A stretch of 64,000 bases of DNA from Betaproteobacteria bacterium SCN1 (lineage in GTDB: Bacteria; Pseudomonadota; Gammaproteobacteria; Burkholderiales; Thiobacillaceae). Of the stretch, positions 43,320-53,755 are shown piece by piece. Numbering within the stretch: position 1 is the first letter of the stretch; each line of letters starts with the position of its first letter. The notes beneath the pieces are model-generated. The model was not told where the DNA came from, searched no databases, and saw nothing but the letters and a program-made list of their open reading frames with translations. The DNA lies in assembly GCA_008923315.1 (NCBI GenBank), contig WBSF01000001.1, positions 248,001-312,000 of the forward strand, in the 5' to 3' direction. The position numbers and the translations under genes are program-made.

Positions 43320-43883
43320 TCATGTGGGTTTCTGCAGAATCTGGCGCGCGATGTCGACCAGCTTGAGTCCGCGATCCATCGCCGCGCGCCGCATTTCGCG
43401 GTAGACCTCGGGTTCGGAGGCACCGGTCTGCTTGATCAGCAGCGCCTTGGCCTGGTCGATGAGCTTGCGTTCCGAGAGTTCGAGGCGCGTCTGTTCGAGC
43501 TGGTCGTGCAAAGCCTGATAGGCCTCGAAACGCGAGACGGCAACATCGAGGATGGGACGCAGCCGAACGGGGTCGAGGCCGTCGACCACATAGGATGTCA
43601 CGCCCGCCTGCATGGCGGCGCGGATCGAATCGGTGCTGCCGTCGCCGGTGAACATGACGATGGGGCGCGGGCAGCCCTGGTTGGCGACGCAGATGTTTTC
43701 GAGCGTGTCGCGGTCGGGCGAGTCGGTGGCGATGATGACCACGTCCGGGCGCAGTACCTGGATCTGTGCGTCCAGACTGCGGGCGGAATTGAGCGTCGCC
43801 GCCACCACGCAGCCCGCGGCTTCGAGCGCGGGCGCCAGCATCGCCAGGCGGTCGGGTTGGTTTTCGACGATCAATACACGCAT
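43320..43883 (-). CDS. nasT: ANTAR-domain response-regulator-type antiterminator, NasT-like
   Basis: A 187-residue protein. A receiver-like domain (MRVLIVENQPDRLAML; DVVIIATDS) is followed by a coiled coil and an ANTAR RNA-binding domain (KLIDQAKALLIKQTGASEPEVYREMRRAAMD). NasT proteins bind tandem hexaloop hairpins and prevent termination when nitrate or nitrite is present. No NasS sensor is adjacent; the NrtA-like protein next door could be confused with NasS, but its signal peptide argues against that. ATG 43883 has ACGGAAG just upstream. Its own leader carries a terminator. Confidence 0.9.
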   Translation of the reverse strand: MRVLIVENQPDRLAMLAPALEAAGCVVAATLNSARSLDAQIQVLRPDVVIIATDSPDRDTLENICVANQGCPRPIVMFTGDGSTDSIRAAMQAGVTSYVVDGLDPVRLRPILDVAVSRFEAYQALHDQLEQTRLELSERKLIDQAKALLIKQTGASEPEVYREMRRAAMDRGLKLVDIARQILQKPT

Positions 43884-43919
43884 TGCGCTTCCGTTTGCCG
43901 CGGACCTCCGGCCATCCAC

Positions 43920-43947
43920 AAAAAAAAGCGGCCTCCGGAGAGGCCGC
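43920..43947 (-). terminator. Strong intrinsic terminator in the nasT leader
   Basis: Minus strand GCGGCCTC-TCCG-GAGGCCGC followed by eight T. It lies between the putative nasT promoter and the nasT start, so it is either an attenuator of nasT or the terminator for transcription from the PEP-CTERM gene upstream. Confidence 0.85.
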
Positions 43948-43971
43948 AGGATCGGAGGAGACTGCCTGAGC

Positions 43972-43988
43972 AACCTGGCCTTTCGGTT
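43972..43988 (-). promoter_or_regulatory. Single ANTAR-type hexaloop hairpin in the nasT leader
   Basis: Minus strand AACCG-AAAGGC-C(A)GGTT: a five-pair stem with one bulged A and a six-base loop with A1 and G4. A second canonical hairpin overlapping the terminator was not found, so control of nasT by its own product is only tentative. Confidence 0.4.
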
Positions 43989-44008
43989 TGGGTACTCAGT
44001 CCGTTTCT

Positions 44009-44024
44009 AGCAGGCAGCGTGCCA
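44009..44024 (-). promoter_or_regulatory. Sigma-54 (-24/-12) promoter of nasT
   Basis: Minus strand TGGCACGCTGCCTGCT: perfect -24 box and spacing, one mismatch in the -12 box (CTGCT). Confidence 0.68.
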
Positions 44025-44089
44025 GTTTCGATATCATATAATTATCAAACGCTTATGCGATTTTCAGGGTGTGGACGGCTGTTCCGCGC

Positions 44090-44106
44090 TGAACGCTTGT
44101 GGTGCA
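44090..44106 (-). promoter_or_regulatory. NtrC-like site upstream of nasT
   Basis: Minus strand TGCAC-CACAAGC-GTTCA, nine of ten consensus bases, about 66 bases upstream of the -24 box. Confidence 0.5.
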
Positions 44107-44140
44107 TGCCGGCGCGAAACGGTTTCAAAACGGGGCGGAA

Positions 44141-44890
44141 TCAGGCGGCCACGCCGCGCATGCGGCGGCGTGCGCTGAAGCCGACCAGACCCAGGCCGGC
44201 CAGCAGCATGGCCCAGGTTTCGGGTTCCGGCACGGGCGCGGCGGCGACCGCCAGCGTGGCCGAAAGGCCGTAGTTCGGATTGATCAGCGCGCCGATCTGC
44301 GCAACGTAGTTCACGCCGCCGACAAAGACGCTGTAGTCGCCGGGGCCGAGCGTGAACGTGCCGGTGGCGATGCCGTCCAGATCGGCGTCGAAGGCGCTTC
44401 CCATGTAGGTGAATACGCTGAGCGGATCGCCGCTGTCGTTGGTGACCTTCCAGTCGGCCATGCTGCGGAAGGCGCCTTCCTTGGGCACGCCGGGCAGGGA
44501 TGCGAGATAGGCCTGCGTCGCGGCGGCGAAATCGTGGTCGGGCTGCAATGGTGTCAGATGCGCCAGGCCCGAATAGATCGAGAAGCCGGGCAGCAGGCCG
44601 TCGACCGAGGCCGGCGTGGCGCTGGCGTTCGCCATGGCGGTGAAGGTCAGCGTGACGGTATCGGTCAGTGTGAAGCGGAAGGCGCGCAGGCGATGCGAGT
44701 CGCCGTAATCGTCGTCAAGTCCGTCGGCCCAGCCGTAGTTGCCGCTCACGGTCTGATTGGCGATGGTGACGCTGCCGCCCAGGTTGTCGAAAGTGCCGAA
44801 ATTGCGCCCGGTGTAACTGATGTGCGCCTGCGCGGCGACAGGCAGGGCGGCGGCGACGGCCGCCGCGAGGAGTGAGTAACGCATGTTCAT
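44141..44890 (-). CDS. PEP-CTERM sorted extracellular protein
   Basis: A 249-residue secreted protein. A signal peptide ends near residue 22 (VAAQAHISY); the C-terminus has PVPEPETWAMLLAGLGLVGF followed by ARRR, the full PEP-CTERM sorting signal recognised by exosortase EpsH. The middle (DVN-type FxxB-like region, GTFTLGPGDYSVFVGGVNY) resembles FxDxF-type PEP-CTERM proteins. Function is probably linked to exopolysaccharide. No exosortase gene is nearby. Confidence 0.88.
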   Translation of the reverse strand: MNMRYSLLAAAVAAALPVAAQAHISYTGRNFGTFDNLGGSVTIANQTVSGNYGWADGLDDDYGDSHRLRAFRFTLTDTVTLTFTAMANASATPASVDGLLPGFSIYSGLAHLTPLQPDHDFAAATQAYLASLPGVPKEGAFRSMADWKVTNDSGDPLSVFTYMGSAFDADLDGIATGTFTLGPGDYSVFVGGVNYVAQIGALINPNYGLSATLAVAAAPVPEPETWAMLLAGLGLVGFSARRRMRGVAA

Positions 44891-45016
44891 GTCTGAGGAT
44901 CTCCCGGTAGGTCGTTATGAGCGCCCAGGACCTTGTCGATGGGCGGGGACCAGTAGACAACAGCATGCGTTCGGTCGGAATGTGACATATCGCCGCGCCG
45001 CGCCGCGGCGTGCGGC

Positions 45017-45814
45017 TCAGGCAGGGCAGCGCATGTCGGGCGTCAGCTGCATCCAGCGTACCAGCCAGGCCTTCGCACGCTCGCGCGCGTGACGCTTGGC
45101 GATCTTTTCCTCCGGCGTCTGGTCGGGGCGGAAATCGAAGGCGCGCCGCGCCATCGGGTATTCCTGCCATTCCACCGGCACGCCGCGTTCCCACAAGGCA
45201 TAGAAGGCGCGCCCGCCGTTCATGCGGCGCAGTTCGTAATCGGCGTCGCCGATCAGGTAGAGCACCGGCGTGGTGATCTGCATGATCTCCGGCGCGATGC
45301 GGAAGAGCTGGTCCGGTTCGGGTGCGTTCGGGTTCTGCATGTGGCCGTAGTAGCTGACGATGGCGGCAAGATCGGCGCCGCGTTTGGCGGCCAGCCGGAC
45401 CGCGTAGTAGGGCCCGCGCGACAGGCCGACCACGCCCACCGGCTGCTTGCAGGCGGTCGGCAGCGATTTCAGATAGTCGAGCCCGGCTTCCACGTCCATC
45501 TCGGTGTCCGGGTTGTGCGCCGACGGCCAGCGTTCGATGAAACGGCCGTTCTGCCAGTCGGGCGCGACGACGAGAAACCCCTGCCCGGCGAGTTCGCGGA
45601 TATGTGCGCGCTCGTCGCCTTCGTAGCCGCGCTTGGCGTGGATGAAGAGTACCGGCGGAAAAGGGCCCGGCCCGGGCGGCGTGGCGACTTCGACCGGCAC
45701 CTCGGTGCCGTCGGCGGACTGGATCGTGGTCTTGGCGAGCGTGACGTCGCTGGCGCTGGCGATGCCGGCGAGCGCCGATGCTAAGATGGCGGCCGCTATG
45801 GCGGGCGTTTTCAT
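45017..45814 (-). CDS. Dienelactone-hydrolase-like protein with signal peptide, catalytic His replaced
   Basis: A 265-residue alpha/beta hydrolase. A signal peptide ends near residue 21 (IASASDV). The nucleophile is Ser132 in VGLSRG and the acid Asp190 in IGDADYE. The expected His before Ala-Phe is Arg224 in MARRAFDF, so the usual triad is incomplete. The protein may be inactive, or use another residue. ATG 45814 has GGAGACA ahead of it. It is divergent from the TonB-like gene at 45907. Confidence 0.75.
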   Translation of the reverse strand: MKTPAIAAAILASALAGIASASDVTLAKTTIQSADGTEVPVEVATPPGPGPFPPVLFIHAKRGYEGDERAHIRELAGQGFLVVAPDWQNGRFIERWPSAHNPDTEMDVEAGLDYLKSLPTACKQPVGVVGLSRGPYYAVRLAAKRGADLAAIVSYYGHMQNPNAPEPDQLFRIAPEIMQITTPVLYLIGDADYELRRMNGGRAFYALWERGVPVEWQEYPMARRAFDFRPDQTPEEKIAKRHARERAKAWLVRWMQLTPDMRCPA

Positions 45815-45906
45815 GGTTGTCTCCTGTTTTCTGTCTGGCCCCGATTCTAGGTCAGGGTTCCCGTGCGGCCGGCGGAACCGGACCGGTCGTTTCGTACCGG
45901 ACTGAC

Positions 45907-46566
45907 ATGCGCGAACGCTTCGAGGAACCGGCTCTGCCAGGCCTGCCGCGCGCCGTGCGGCGCGCACTCGTGGCCGTATGGATTTCTCTGGGCCTGCACG
46001 CGGCGGTGATCGTACTGGTGCAGGTGGCCCCTCCGGCGGGCGGCCGGGCGGATCAGCCGACCATCGAAGTGCGCCTGATGCCGGCCTCCGAGCCGGTCTC
46101 CGTGCACGAGACGGTGGCCGGGCCGGCGCCCGAGGAGCGCCCCGTGGCTGCAGCGGCCGGGCCCGCACCTACCCCGCCGCCGTTGCCCGTGCCTGCCGCG
46201 CCCGGCGCGGCAGCGGTGCCGGCGCTGGCAGTCGACAGCGCGGTCGACCTGACCTATTACACCGCGCGCGAGCTGGATGTGCAGCCGCGCGCCCTGCAGG
46301 ATATCCAGCCGACATACCCGCCCGAGGCCGACCGGCTGCGGCAGTCGGGCACGGTACGCCTGGAATTGAAGATCGAGGCGGACGGCCGCGTCAGCGACGT
46401 CTCGGTGGTCGGCGCCGATCCGCCGGACGTATTCGACGAATCGGCACGTGCGGCCTTCGCCGCGGCGCGTTTCTCGCCGGCGCAGAAGAATGGCCGGCCG
46501 GTGCGCATGCGCATGCTGGTCGAAGTGTCGTACGTCAGGGACCAGAGGCCGGGCGCCGGGGATTAG
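45907..46566 (+). CDS. TonB-family energy transducer protein
   Basis: A 219-residue protein. One N-terminal helix (WISLGLHAAVIVLVQVAP, residues about 26-43) anchors it in the inner membrane; a Pro/Ala-rich periplasmic spacer follows, then a TonB C-terminal domain (YPPEADRLRQSGTVRLELKIE). It would pass proton-motive-force energy to outer-membrane receptors. No ExbB, ExbD or receptor gene is adjacent, so it is an isolated tonB-like gene. The start ATG 45907 lacks a strong ribosome site. Confidence 0.82.
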   Translation: MRERFEEPALPGLPRAVRRALVAVWISLGLHAAVIVLVQVAPPAGGRADQPTIEVRLMPASEPVSVHETVAGPAPEERPVAAAAGPAPTPPPLPVPAAPGAAAVPALAVDSAVDLTYYTARELDVQPRALQDIQPTYPPEADRLRQSGTVRLELKIEADGRVSDVSVVGADPPDVFDESARAAFAAARFSPAQKNGRPVRMRMLVEVSYVRDQRPGAGD

Positions 46567-46618
46567 GAATGCCGCGGTTCCCGAACCGATGCGCCACCGC
46601 CGCACGGCCCTGCGACCC

Positions 46619-47007
46619 CTAATCCGTCTCCGCCAGCTTCCGCAGGATCGGGCAGTCGGGCCGCTGGTCACCTCGGCAGGCCCGCGCCAGCGCGACCAGC
46701 GTGTCGCGCATGTCGGCGAGCGCCGCGATGCGTGCGTCGAGGTCGGCGATGTGCGCCTCGGCCAGCTGCTTGACGTCGGCGCTGGCGCGGTCGGGGTCGT
46801 CCCACAGGGTCAGCAGGTCGCGAATCCGTTCCAGCGGAAAACCGAGATCGCGTGCGCGGCGGATGAAGCGCAGCAGGTGCACGTCGCGGTCGTCGTACTG
46901 CCGGTAGCCCGCCAGCGTGCGTGCGCCGGTGCGCAAGAGGCCGATGCTTTCGTAGTGGCGGATCATCTTGGCCGATACGCCGCTGGCGCGGGCCGCTGCA
47001 CCGATGT

Positions 47008-47011
<4 letters not shown>
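46619..47011 (-). CDS. cueR: Copper-responsive MerR-family regulator
   Basis: A 130-residue MerR-type activator. The N-terminal helix-turn-helix reads [20 protein letters not shown], a coiled coil follows, and the metal loop has two Cys in C-X7-C spacing ([12 protein letters not shown]), diagnostic for CueR sensing Cu(I). Its ATG overlaps the copA stop by four bases, so it is translated downstream of its target. The operator it should bind lies at 49415-49437. Gene order copA-cueR makes the pair autoregulated. Confidence 0.9.
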
Positions 47012-49377
<2,366 letters not shown>

Positions 49378-49414
49378 GGGGTGCTCCGGATGGATATGCG
49401 GTGTGGCCACCGTA

Positions 49415-49437
49415 GACCTTCCCATTATGGGAAGGTC
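49415..49437 (-). promoter_or_regulatory. CueR operator/promoter of copA-cueR
   Basis: GACCTTCCCAT-T-ATGGGAAGGTC is a near-perfect 23-bp palindrome with the CueR core ACCTTCC-N7-GGAAGGT. On the minus strand TTGACC serves as -35 and TACGGT as -10 with a 19-base spacer, the long spacer typical of MerR-type promoters. Confidence 0.85.
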
Positions 49438-49599
49438 AAGGGCGGTGGCAAGGGGGCCATGTCGGCAGACGCCTACACGGGCACTCTCCGGGCCTTACAG
49501 GTTTCTCAGCCGTGTCGGATAGGGCCGCTCCGGCACGCTGGCTAGGATGTCGACATGCTGAATCGCAGCATGTCCGCCCCAATCCCAGAGGAGAGAACC

Positions 49600-49992
49600 A
49601 TGAAACTTCGTATCGCGATGTGCCTTGCCCTGAGCGCCATGGTGCTGGGCCCGGCTTATGCAGGCGATGTCGAGAGCGCCATGAAGGACCGCGCCGAGGC
49701 GCAGGCCGATGCGGCCAAGGATATGGCCAAACGCAACTACGAGCTGTCCCGCGACACGTGCAAAAGCCTGTCCGGCAACGCCAGGGACGTCTGTGTGAAG
49801 GATGCCGAAGCCGCCTATATCCGCGCCAAAAGCGAAGCCCGGGTCGACGAGAAGGTCGGCAAGGAGCGCGCCGTGGCCACGGCCGAACAGATGAAGGCGC
49901 AATACAAGGCCGAGAAGGCCCGCTGCGACGGGCTTTCGGGCAGTGCGAAGGATGCCTGCGTCAGCGAGGCCAAGGTGCGCTACCACCAGTGA
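49600..49992 (+). CDS. Periplasmic Cys-repeat helical protein of unknown function
   Basis: A 130-residue protein with a signal peptide ending near residue 21 (GPAYAGDV) and a long Ala/Lys/Glu-rich helix. Two similar units, CKSLSGNARDVCVKDAEA and CDGLSGSAKDACVSEAKV, each have a Cys pair ten residues apart that could form a disulfide-closed hairpin. I know no function. AGAGGAGAG precedes ATG 49600. It heads a run of envelope-stress-type genes (BON lipoprotein, CsbD). Confidence 0.72.
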   Translation: MKLRIAMCLALSAMVLGPAYAGDVESAMKDRAEAQADAAKDMAKRNYELSRDTCKSLSGNARDVCVKDAEAAYIRAKSEARVDEKVGKERAVATAEQMKAQYKAEKARCDGLSGSAKDACVSEAKVRYHQ

Positions 49993-50067
49993 TCCATGGC
50001 GCCGCCGCATCGCGGCCGGCCGTTCGCAAACCGGATGTTTTACGCCACTTCAATGAAAGGAAACGAC

Positions 50068-50505
50068 ATGAAAACCCCTATTGCAAGAATCTTCGGTACC
50101 GCCCTTGTCGCTGTCGGCCTGATCGGCGCGGCGGGCTGTTCGAAACAGGAGCAGGCGCAGGTGGATACCAAAATCGACCAGGCGCAGGCCGAAATGGAAA
50201 ACCGGATCGACGGCGTTGGCGAGAGCCTGGACGCCAGGATCGATGCGGCGGGCGACAAGCTGGACCAGGCGCAGGCCGGCATGAGCCAGGCCATGGACGA
50301 TACCGCGATCACCGCGAAAGTGAAGGCGCGCTTTGCCGAAAGCCCGGCCGTGAGCGCGCTGGCCGTCGGCGTCGAGACCACCAACGGCGTGGTCACTCTC
50401 ACGGGGACTGTCGAGAACGAGTCGGCGCGCATGGCGGCCGAGAGCATCGCCCGCAGCGTGTCCGAAGTCCAGGACGTGCAGAACGGCATCGTCGTCGAGT
50501 CGTGA
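50068..50505 (+). CDS. BON-domain lipoprotein
   Basis: A 145-residue protein with a lipobox (LIGAAGCSK; lipidated Cys about residue 25), a coiled-coil region rich in Gln/Asp/Ala, and one C-terminal BON domain (AITAKVKARFAESP; VVTLTGTVENESAR). BON proteins such as OsmY and DolP bind phospholipid and respond to osmotic or envelope stress. ATG 50068 has AAAGGAAA upstream. It lies between the Cys-repeat protein and csbD. Confidence 0.85.
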   Translation: MKTPIARIFGTALVAVGLIGAAGCSKQEQAQVDTKIDQAQAEMENRIDGVGESLDARIDAAGDKLDQAQAGMSQAMDDTAITAKVKARFAESPAVSALAVGVETTNGVVTLTGTVENESARMAAESIARSVSEVQDVQNGIVVES

Positions 50506-50589
50506 GCCGCTGCCGGCGAGGCGTCCGCATGCGCGCCGCGCCGGCCGATCCGCAACCCGCATGTGCAATTCTTTCGCAAGGAGAAAACC

Positions 50590-50808
50590 ATGAACTGGGA
50601 CATCATCGAAGGCAACTGGAAACAGGCCAAGGGCAAGGTCAAGGAGCAGTGGGGCAAACTCACCGATGACGATTTCGACGTCATTCGGGGCCGTCGCGAG
50701 CAGCTCACCGGCAAGATTCAGGAGCGCTACGGCCTGACCATGGACGAAGCCGAGAAGCAGGTAAAGGAATGGCAGGACACGATCAATCGCAACAGCGACT
50801 GGCAGTGA
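50590..50808 (+). CDS. CsbD-family stress protein
   Basis: A 72-residue soluble protein beginning [20 protein letters not shown] and continuing with the [20 protein letters not shown] core, the complete CsbD fold. Members are strongly induced by general stress; the molecular role is unknown. AAGGAGAA lies just before ATG 50590. A long GC-rich hairpin (50863-50893) follows. Confidence 0.92.
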   Translation: MNWDIIEGNWKQAKGKVKEQWGKLTDDDFDVIRGRREQLTGKIQERYGLTMDEAEKQVKEWQDTINRNSDWQ

Positions 50809-50862
50809 TATCCGGGTGTCCGGCCGGCAGTCGCGGCCGGGTGCGATTCCCATCCTTGGCTT

Positions 50863-50893
50863 GCGAGCGCCCCGGTCATGCCGGGGCGTTCGC
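50863..50893. terminator. Hairpin after csbD
   Basis: GCGAGCGCCCCGG (50863-50875) pairs with CCGGGGCGTTCGC (50881-50893), 13 pairs with one G-T, loop TCATG. There is no T-run. It is probably a transcript end or RNA-stabilising hairpin. The rest of 50809-51055 shows no gene. Confidence 0.5.
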
Positions 50894-51055
50894 GTATCCG
50901 GCTTCCCGCGGCGTGCGCATTCCGTCGCCGTCCGCGCATGAACCGGCAATCGCCGTCGAACGTTCAGGATGCGCCGCGGTGCGGATCGGGCGGCCGTGGC
51001 CGTTCGCGTACCGGGGCAAAAGACGAATGCGTCGGGGAATGGGGATTGCTGGGGG

Positions 51056-51445
51056 TTATTCCTGCGCTTCCGGCGTGCGGTCGCGCGGTGCGCCGCTCAA
51101 TGCGCCTGTGGCCAGCTGGCTGACAAACTGGCGGCCCGAAGTCAGCGACCATGACACCGCCTGGCGCGCGATCAATCCGGCGACCATCGAGCTGCCCAGA
51201 AACTGCCAGGGCTTGATCCGGACCAGCCAGACGCCGAGCAGCGCGGCGCCCGAGAGCGTCGCGGCGGGATGCTGGCGCACCAGCTCGCTGACCACCGGCG
51301 CGGCCAGACGTGCCAGCTCGGTTGCGGCCGCGAGCGGCCCGCGCTCGGCACGGGCGTCTGTGAGGTGCTGTCTGAGGATTTCGCGGTTGCGTTGCAGGCG
51401 ATGTTCCGCCGCGTCCGGCGCGACGGTTTCGGAAATCGGATTCAT
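51056..51445 (-). CDS. Small membrane-associated protein, YqjK-like position
   Basis: A 129-residue protein with a helical N-terminus (HRLQRNREILRQHLTDARAE) and one or two weak hydrophobic segments (ATLSGAALLGVWLVRI; SSMVAGLIARQAVSW). I do not recognise a domain, but its place after DUF883 and a YqjE-like gene matches the third member of yqjD-yqjE-yqjK-type operons. The start ATG 51445 overlaps the preceding stop by four bases. Confidence 0.65.
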   Translation of the reverse strand: MNPISETVAPDAAEHRLQRNREILRQHLTDARAERGPLAAATELARLAAPVVSELVRQHPAATLSGAALLGVWLVRIKPWQFLGSSMVAGLIARQAVSWSLTSGRQFVSQLATGALSGAPRDRTPEAQE

Positions 51446-51816
51446 GGCGGCGTGTCCTTCAGTCCGAACAGTTCCATGTCTTCGGCGATCTGCCGGCGCA
51501 CGCGCGGAAAGGCCTCGCCGGCCGGCGAGGCGCGACAGGCGAGGCCGGCCGCGAGCGCACCGGGCAGCGGTGCGGCGGGGACGGCCCACAGCAGCCAGTG
51601 GCTGCTGCCGGTCGCCGCGTGCAGCATCAGGGCGACGCCGCCCAGTGCGAGCGCGACGACCAGTGCGGCGACGGCCGCGGCGAGATACAGCAGACGCCGC
51701 AGCTGGCGAGCCCGCCAGCGTGCCGCGTCGGCGCAGAGCAGATCCGTGTAGGCGCCCGCATGGCTGGCCAGCAGGGCCGGCTCGTCCATGAACAGGCGCA
51801 GCAGCGGCGGCAGCAT
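51442..51816 (-). CDS. YqjE/holin-III-like membrane protein
   Basis: A 124-residue protein with two adjacent hydrophobic helices (LLYLAAAVAALVVALALGGVA and HWLLWAVPAAPLPGALAAGLA). Layout and position between a DUF883 protein and a third small protein fit the YqjE group (phage-holin-like superfamily). These envelope proteins are linked to stationary phase and ribosome hibernation. It ends overlapping the next start. Confidence 0.7.
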   Translation of the reverse strand: MLPPLLRLFMDEPALLASHAGAYTDLLCADAARWRARQLRRLLYLAAAVAALVVALALGGVALMLHAATGSSHWLLWAVPAAPLPGALAAGLACRASPAGEAFPRVRRQIAEDMELFGLKDTPP

Positions 51817-51852
51817 CGTCAGGTGCCGGGCGAAGACGGCCGGTCGTCCGCG

Positions 51853-52152
51853 TTACGCGCGGCGCTTGCCGATGGCGCTGGCCAGCACGGCGACGGCCGC
51901 GCCGGCCGCCGCCGCGATGAGCAGCGACTTGAGTGGCTGCTCCTGCACGTAGCGGGCGGTTTCCTTGCTGGCGCGCGTCAGCGTCTTGCGGGCGTGGACT
52001 GTGCCCTTGTGGAGCGCCTGGCTGCCCTGCGTGGCCAGTTCCTCGGCGCAGGCGCGGGCTTCGGCGATCGAACGGCGGGCGTGATCGGCGGCGGCGCCAT
52101 TGGCGAGTTCCTCGGTTTTGTTGGAGGCGGTACGGGTAGGGGTCGATTCCAT
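51853..52152 (-). CDS. DUF883 (ElaB/YqjD-like) protein
   Basis: A 99-residue protein: a hydrophilic helix (ARRSIAEARACAEELATQG) followed by EQPLKSLLIAAAAGAAVAVLAS, a C-terminal membrane anchor, and a basic KRRA end. This is the ElaB/YqjD layout; family members anchor ribosomes to the membrane in stationary phase. First gene of a three-gene minus-strand operon. Confidence 0.85.
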   Translation of the reverse strand: MESTPTRTASNKTEELANGAAADHARRSIAEARACAEELATQGSQALHKGTVHARKTLTRASKETARYVQEQPLKSLLIAAAAGAAVAVLASAIGKRRA

Positions 52153-52491
52153 GTCGATATCTCCTGATTCGCATGTGTGGACAAATGAAGCCGGTATGGC
52201 CGGTATGTGAGCCGGCCTGAAACCAGCTTAGGGAAGCCGTTGCGGCATGGGTAGGAGAGGTTGCCCCGAGCGGGTGTAGGGCTTGTCCGACATCCCTCCG
52301 GATGACATCGGCATCGGACGATGCCGACGCGAATCGCGGTCGCGTCCGACAGCGCGATCGAGACGGAGCACCCATCATTCGAAAACGGCGTGCAGCCGTG
52401 CCGCGGCGAACCCGCGCTGTTGCGTCCGCTTCGGATAGCGGCCCGGCCTGTCTATCCGGTGTGGCCCGATCGTTTTCGGAGGACCGGCATC
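52153..52491. other. Intergenic control region of 339 bases between divergent stress genes
   Basis: No gene is supported here. It contains one copy of the TGYAGG-type motif at 52275-52292 and the ribosome site GGAGGA near 52478 for the DUF1328 gene. No terminator was seen. Confidence 0.5.
52275..52292 (+). promoter_or_regulatory. Shared 18-base operator-like motif, copy 1
   Basis: TGTAGGGCTTGTCCGACA, an imperfect palindrome with the form TGT-N-GG-N-C...CC-N-ACA. Two related copies occur at 52690 and 55576, each upstream of a small stress gene and close to a NarL-type regulator. Confidence 0.5.
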
Positions 52492-52665
52492 ATGCTGAAA
52501 TGGGCACTCGTTTTTTTCATCGTCTCGCTGGTGGCCGGTGTGTTCGGCTTCACCGGCATCGCGGCGGGCGCGGCGGCGGTCGCCAAGGTGCTGTTCTACG
52601 TTGCGGTGATCCTGTTCCTGGTCTTTCTGGTCCTGGGCCTGGCCGCCATGCGTGCCTTGAAATGA
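52492..52665 (+). CDS. DUF1328 (YtjA-like) small membrane protein
   Basis: A 57-residue protein that is almost entirely two hydrophobic helices, with the family sequence [20 protein letters not shown] and [15 protein letters not shown]1328 proteins are small inner-membrane proteins linked to stress; function unknown. GGAGGA lies upstream. A paralogue follows at 52839. Confidence 0.88.
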   Translation: MLKWALVFFIVSLVAGVFGFTGIAAGAAAVAKVLFYVAVILFLVFLVLGLAAMRALK

Positions 52666-52689
52666 GGCGCGCCCCGGATTGCCGGCACA

Positions 52690-52707
52690 TGTAGGACTTG
52701 TCTGACG
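52690..52707 (+). promoter_or_regulatory. Shared 18-base operator-like motif, copy 2
   Basis: TGTAGGACTTGTCTGACG, three or four changes from copy 1. It lies about 130 bases before the second DUF1328 gene. Confidence 0.5.
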
Positions 52708-52838
52708 CACGGATCGTCGTCAACCGATAGCCGCACCGGCAGACGTGGCTAAGCTTGGATCAAGCCTTGCGAGGCCTCCACGAAGTCGCCGCCCGGTGCG
52801 TTGTCCGGGCGGACATGAAATTTTTCAAGGAGAACCCC

Positions 52839-53003
52839 ATGCTGTATTACGCGCTCGTTTTCTTCATCATCGCCATCATCGCCGCCGTGCTCGGCTTTTC
52901 CGGCCTGGCCGCCGGCGCTGCCGGCATCGCGAAAATCCTCTTCATCGTATTTCTCGTCATGGCGCTCGCGACCTTCGTCGTGAATCTGGTGCGCGGGCGA
53001 TGA
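52839..53003 (+). CDS. DUF1328 (YtjA-like) small membrane protein
   Basis: A 54-residue paralogue of the protein at 52492: [20 protein letters not shown] and [12 protein letters not shown] in two helices. AAGGAG (52827-52832) supports ATG 52839. The response regulator gene follows after 53 bases and could be on the same transcript. Confidence 0.9.
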   Translation: MLYYALVFFIIAIIAAVLGFSGLAAGAAGIAKILFIVFLVMALATFVVNLVRGR

Positions 53004-53056
53004 TGCACGAGGCTCTGTGGGATAAGATGCCCGGCGGTGCGGCCCCCAGGGAGAGC

Positions 53057-53755
53057 ATGATGATTCACGTTGCAATCGTGGACGATCACCAGATCGTCCG
53101 GACCGGGTTTCGAGAGTTGCTCGCGGAGGATGCGGGCATCGAAATCGCCTTCGAGGCCCCGGACGGCGACTCGGCGATGGCGGGGTTGAAAGACGCGCGG
53201 TGCGACGTGCTGCTGCTGGACATTTCCCTGCCCGGCAAGAGCGGCGTCGATGTGCTGCGATCGGTGCGGCAACGCCATCCCGATACCCGGGTGCTGATTC
53301 TCAGCGGCTTCCCCGAAGAAAGCTACGCGCTGGCCATGATCAAGAACGGCGCGAGCGGCTATCTCTGCAAGGACTGCGATCAGGACGAGCTGTTGCGGGC
53401 GATCCGCACCGTTGCGCAGGGCCGGCGCTACGTGTCGGCGCGCACTGCGGAGCTGCTGGCTGAGGAAATGAGCGGCGAACGCAGCAGCGCCCTGCACGAG
53501 GCCCTGTCGGATCGCGAGCTCCAGGTCTTCCTGCGTCTCGCGCGCGGAGAATCGGTATCGGACATCGCCACGCAACTGCACCTGAGCGTCAAGACCGTCA
53601 GCACCTATCGTTCCCGGGTCACCGAGAAGCTGAATGTGTCGAGCAATGCGGAGCTGGCGACCTACGCCATGCGTCACGGCCTGATCACGGGGAGAATGGC
53701 AACGCGTCAGCCAATGGAGAAAGACGTGCGCCGCTGCGCACACGCGGTCGAATGA
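53057..53755 (+). CDS. NarL/FixJ-family response regulator
   Basis: A 232-residue protein. The receiver domain has acidic residues D9-D10 and the phospho-acceptor D55 in LLLDISLPG; the C-terminal LuxR-type HTH reads LSDRELQVFLRLARGESVSDIA followed by SVKTVSTYRSRV. The partner kinase is probably the HisKA_3 protein at 54175-55542. AGGGAGAG precedes ATG 53057 (an ATG at 53060 is also possible). It overlaps the next receiver gene by four bases. Confidence 0.88.
   Translation: MMIHVAIVDDHQIVRTGFRELLAEDAGIEIAFEAPDGDSAMAGLKDARCDVLLLDISLPGKSGVDVLRSVRQRHPDTRVLILSGFPEESYALAMIKNGASGYLCKDCDQDELLRAIRTVAQGRRYVSARTAELLAEEMSGERSSALHEALSDRELQVFLRLARGESVSDIATQLHLSVKTVSTYRSRVTEKLNVSSNAELATYAMRHGLITGRMATRQPMEKDVRRCAHAVE

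Noticed and set aside
53057..53755. Assigning the NarL/FixJ-type regulator to nitrate sensing
   Set aside because: Its likely kinase has a CHASE3-type sensor without a nitrate-binding P-box, and its neighbours are envelope-stress genes.
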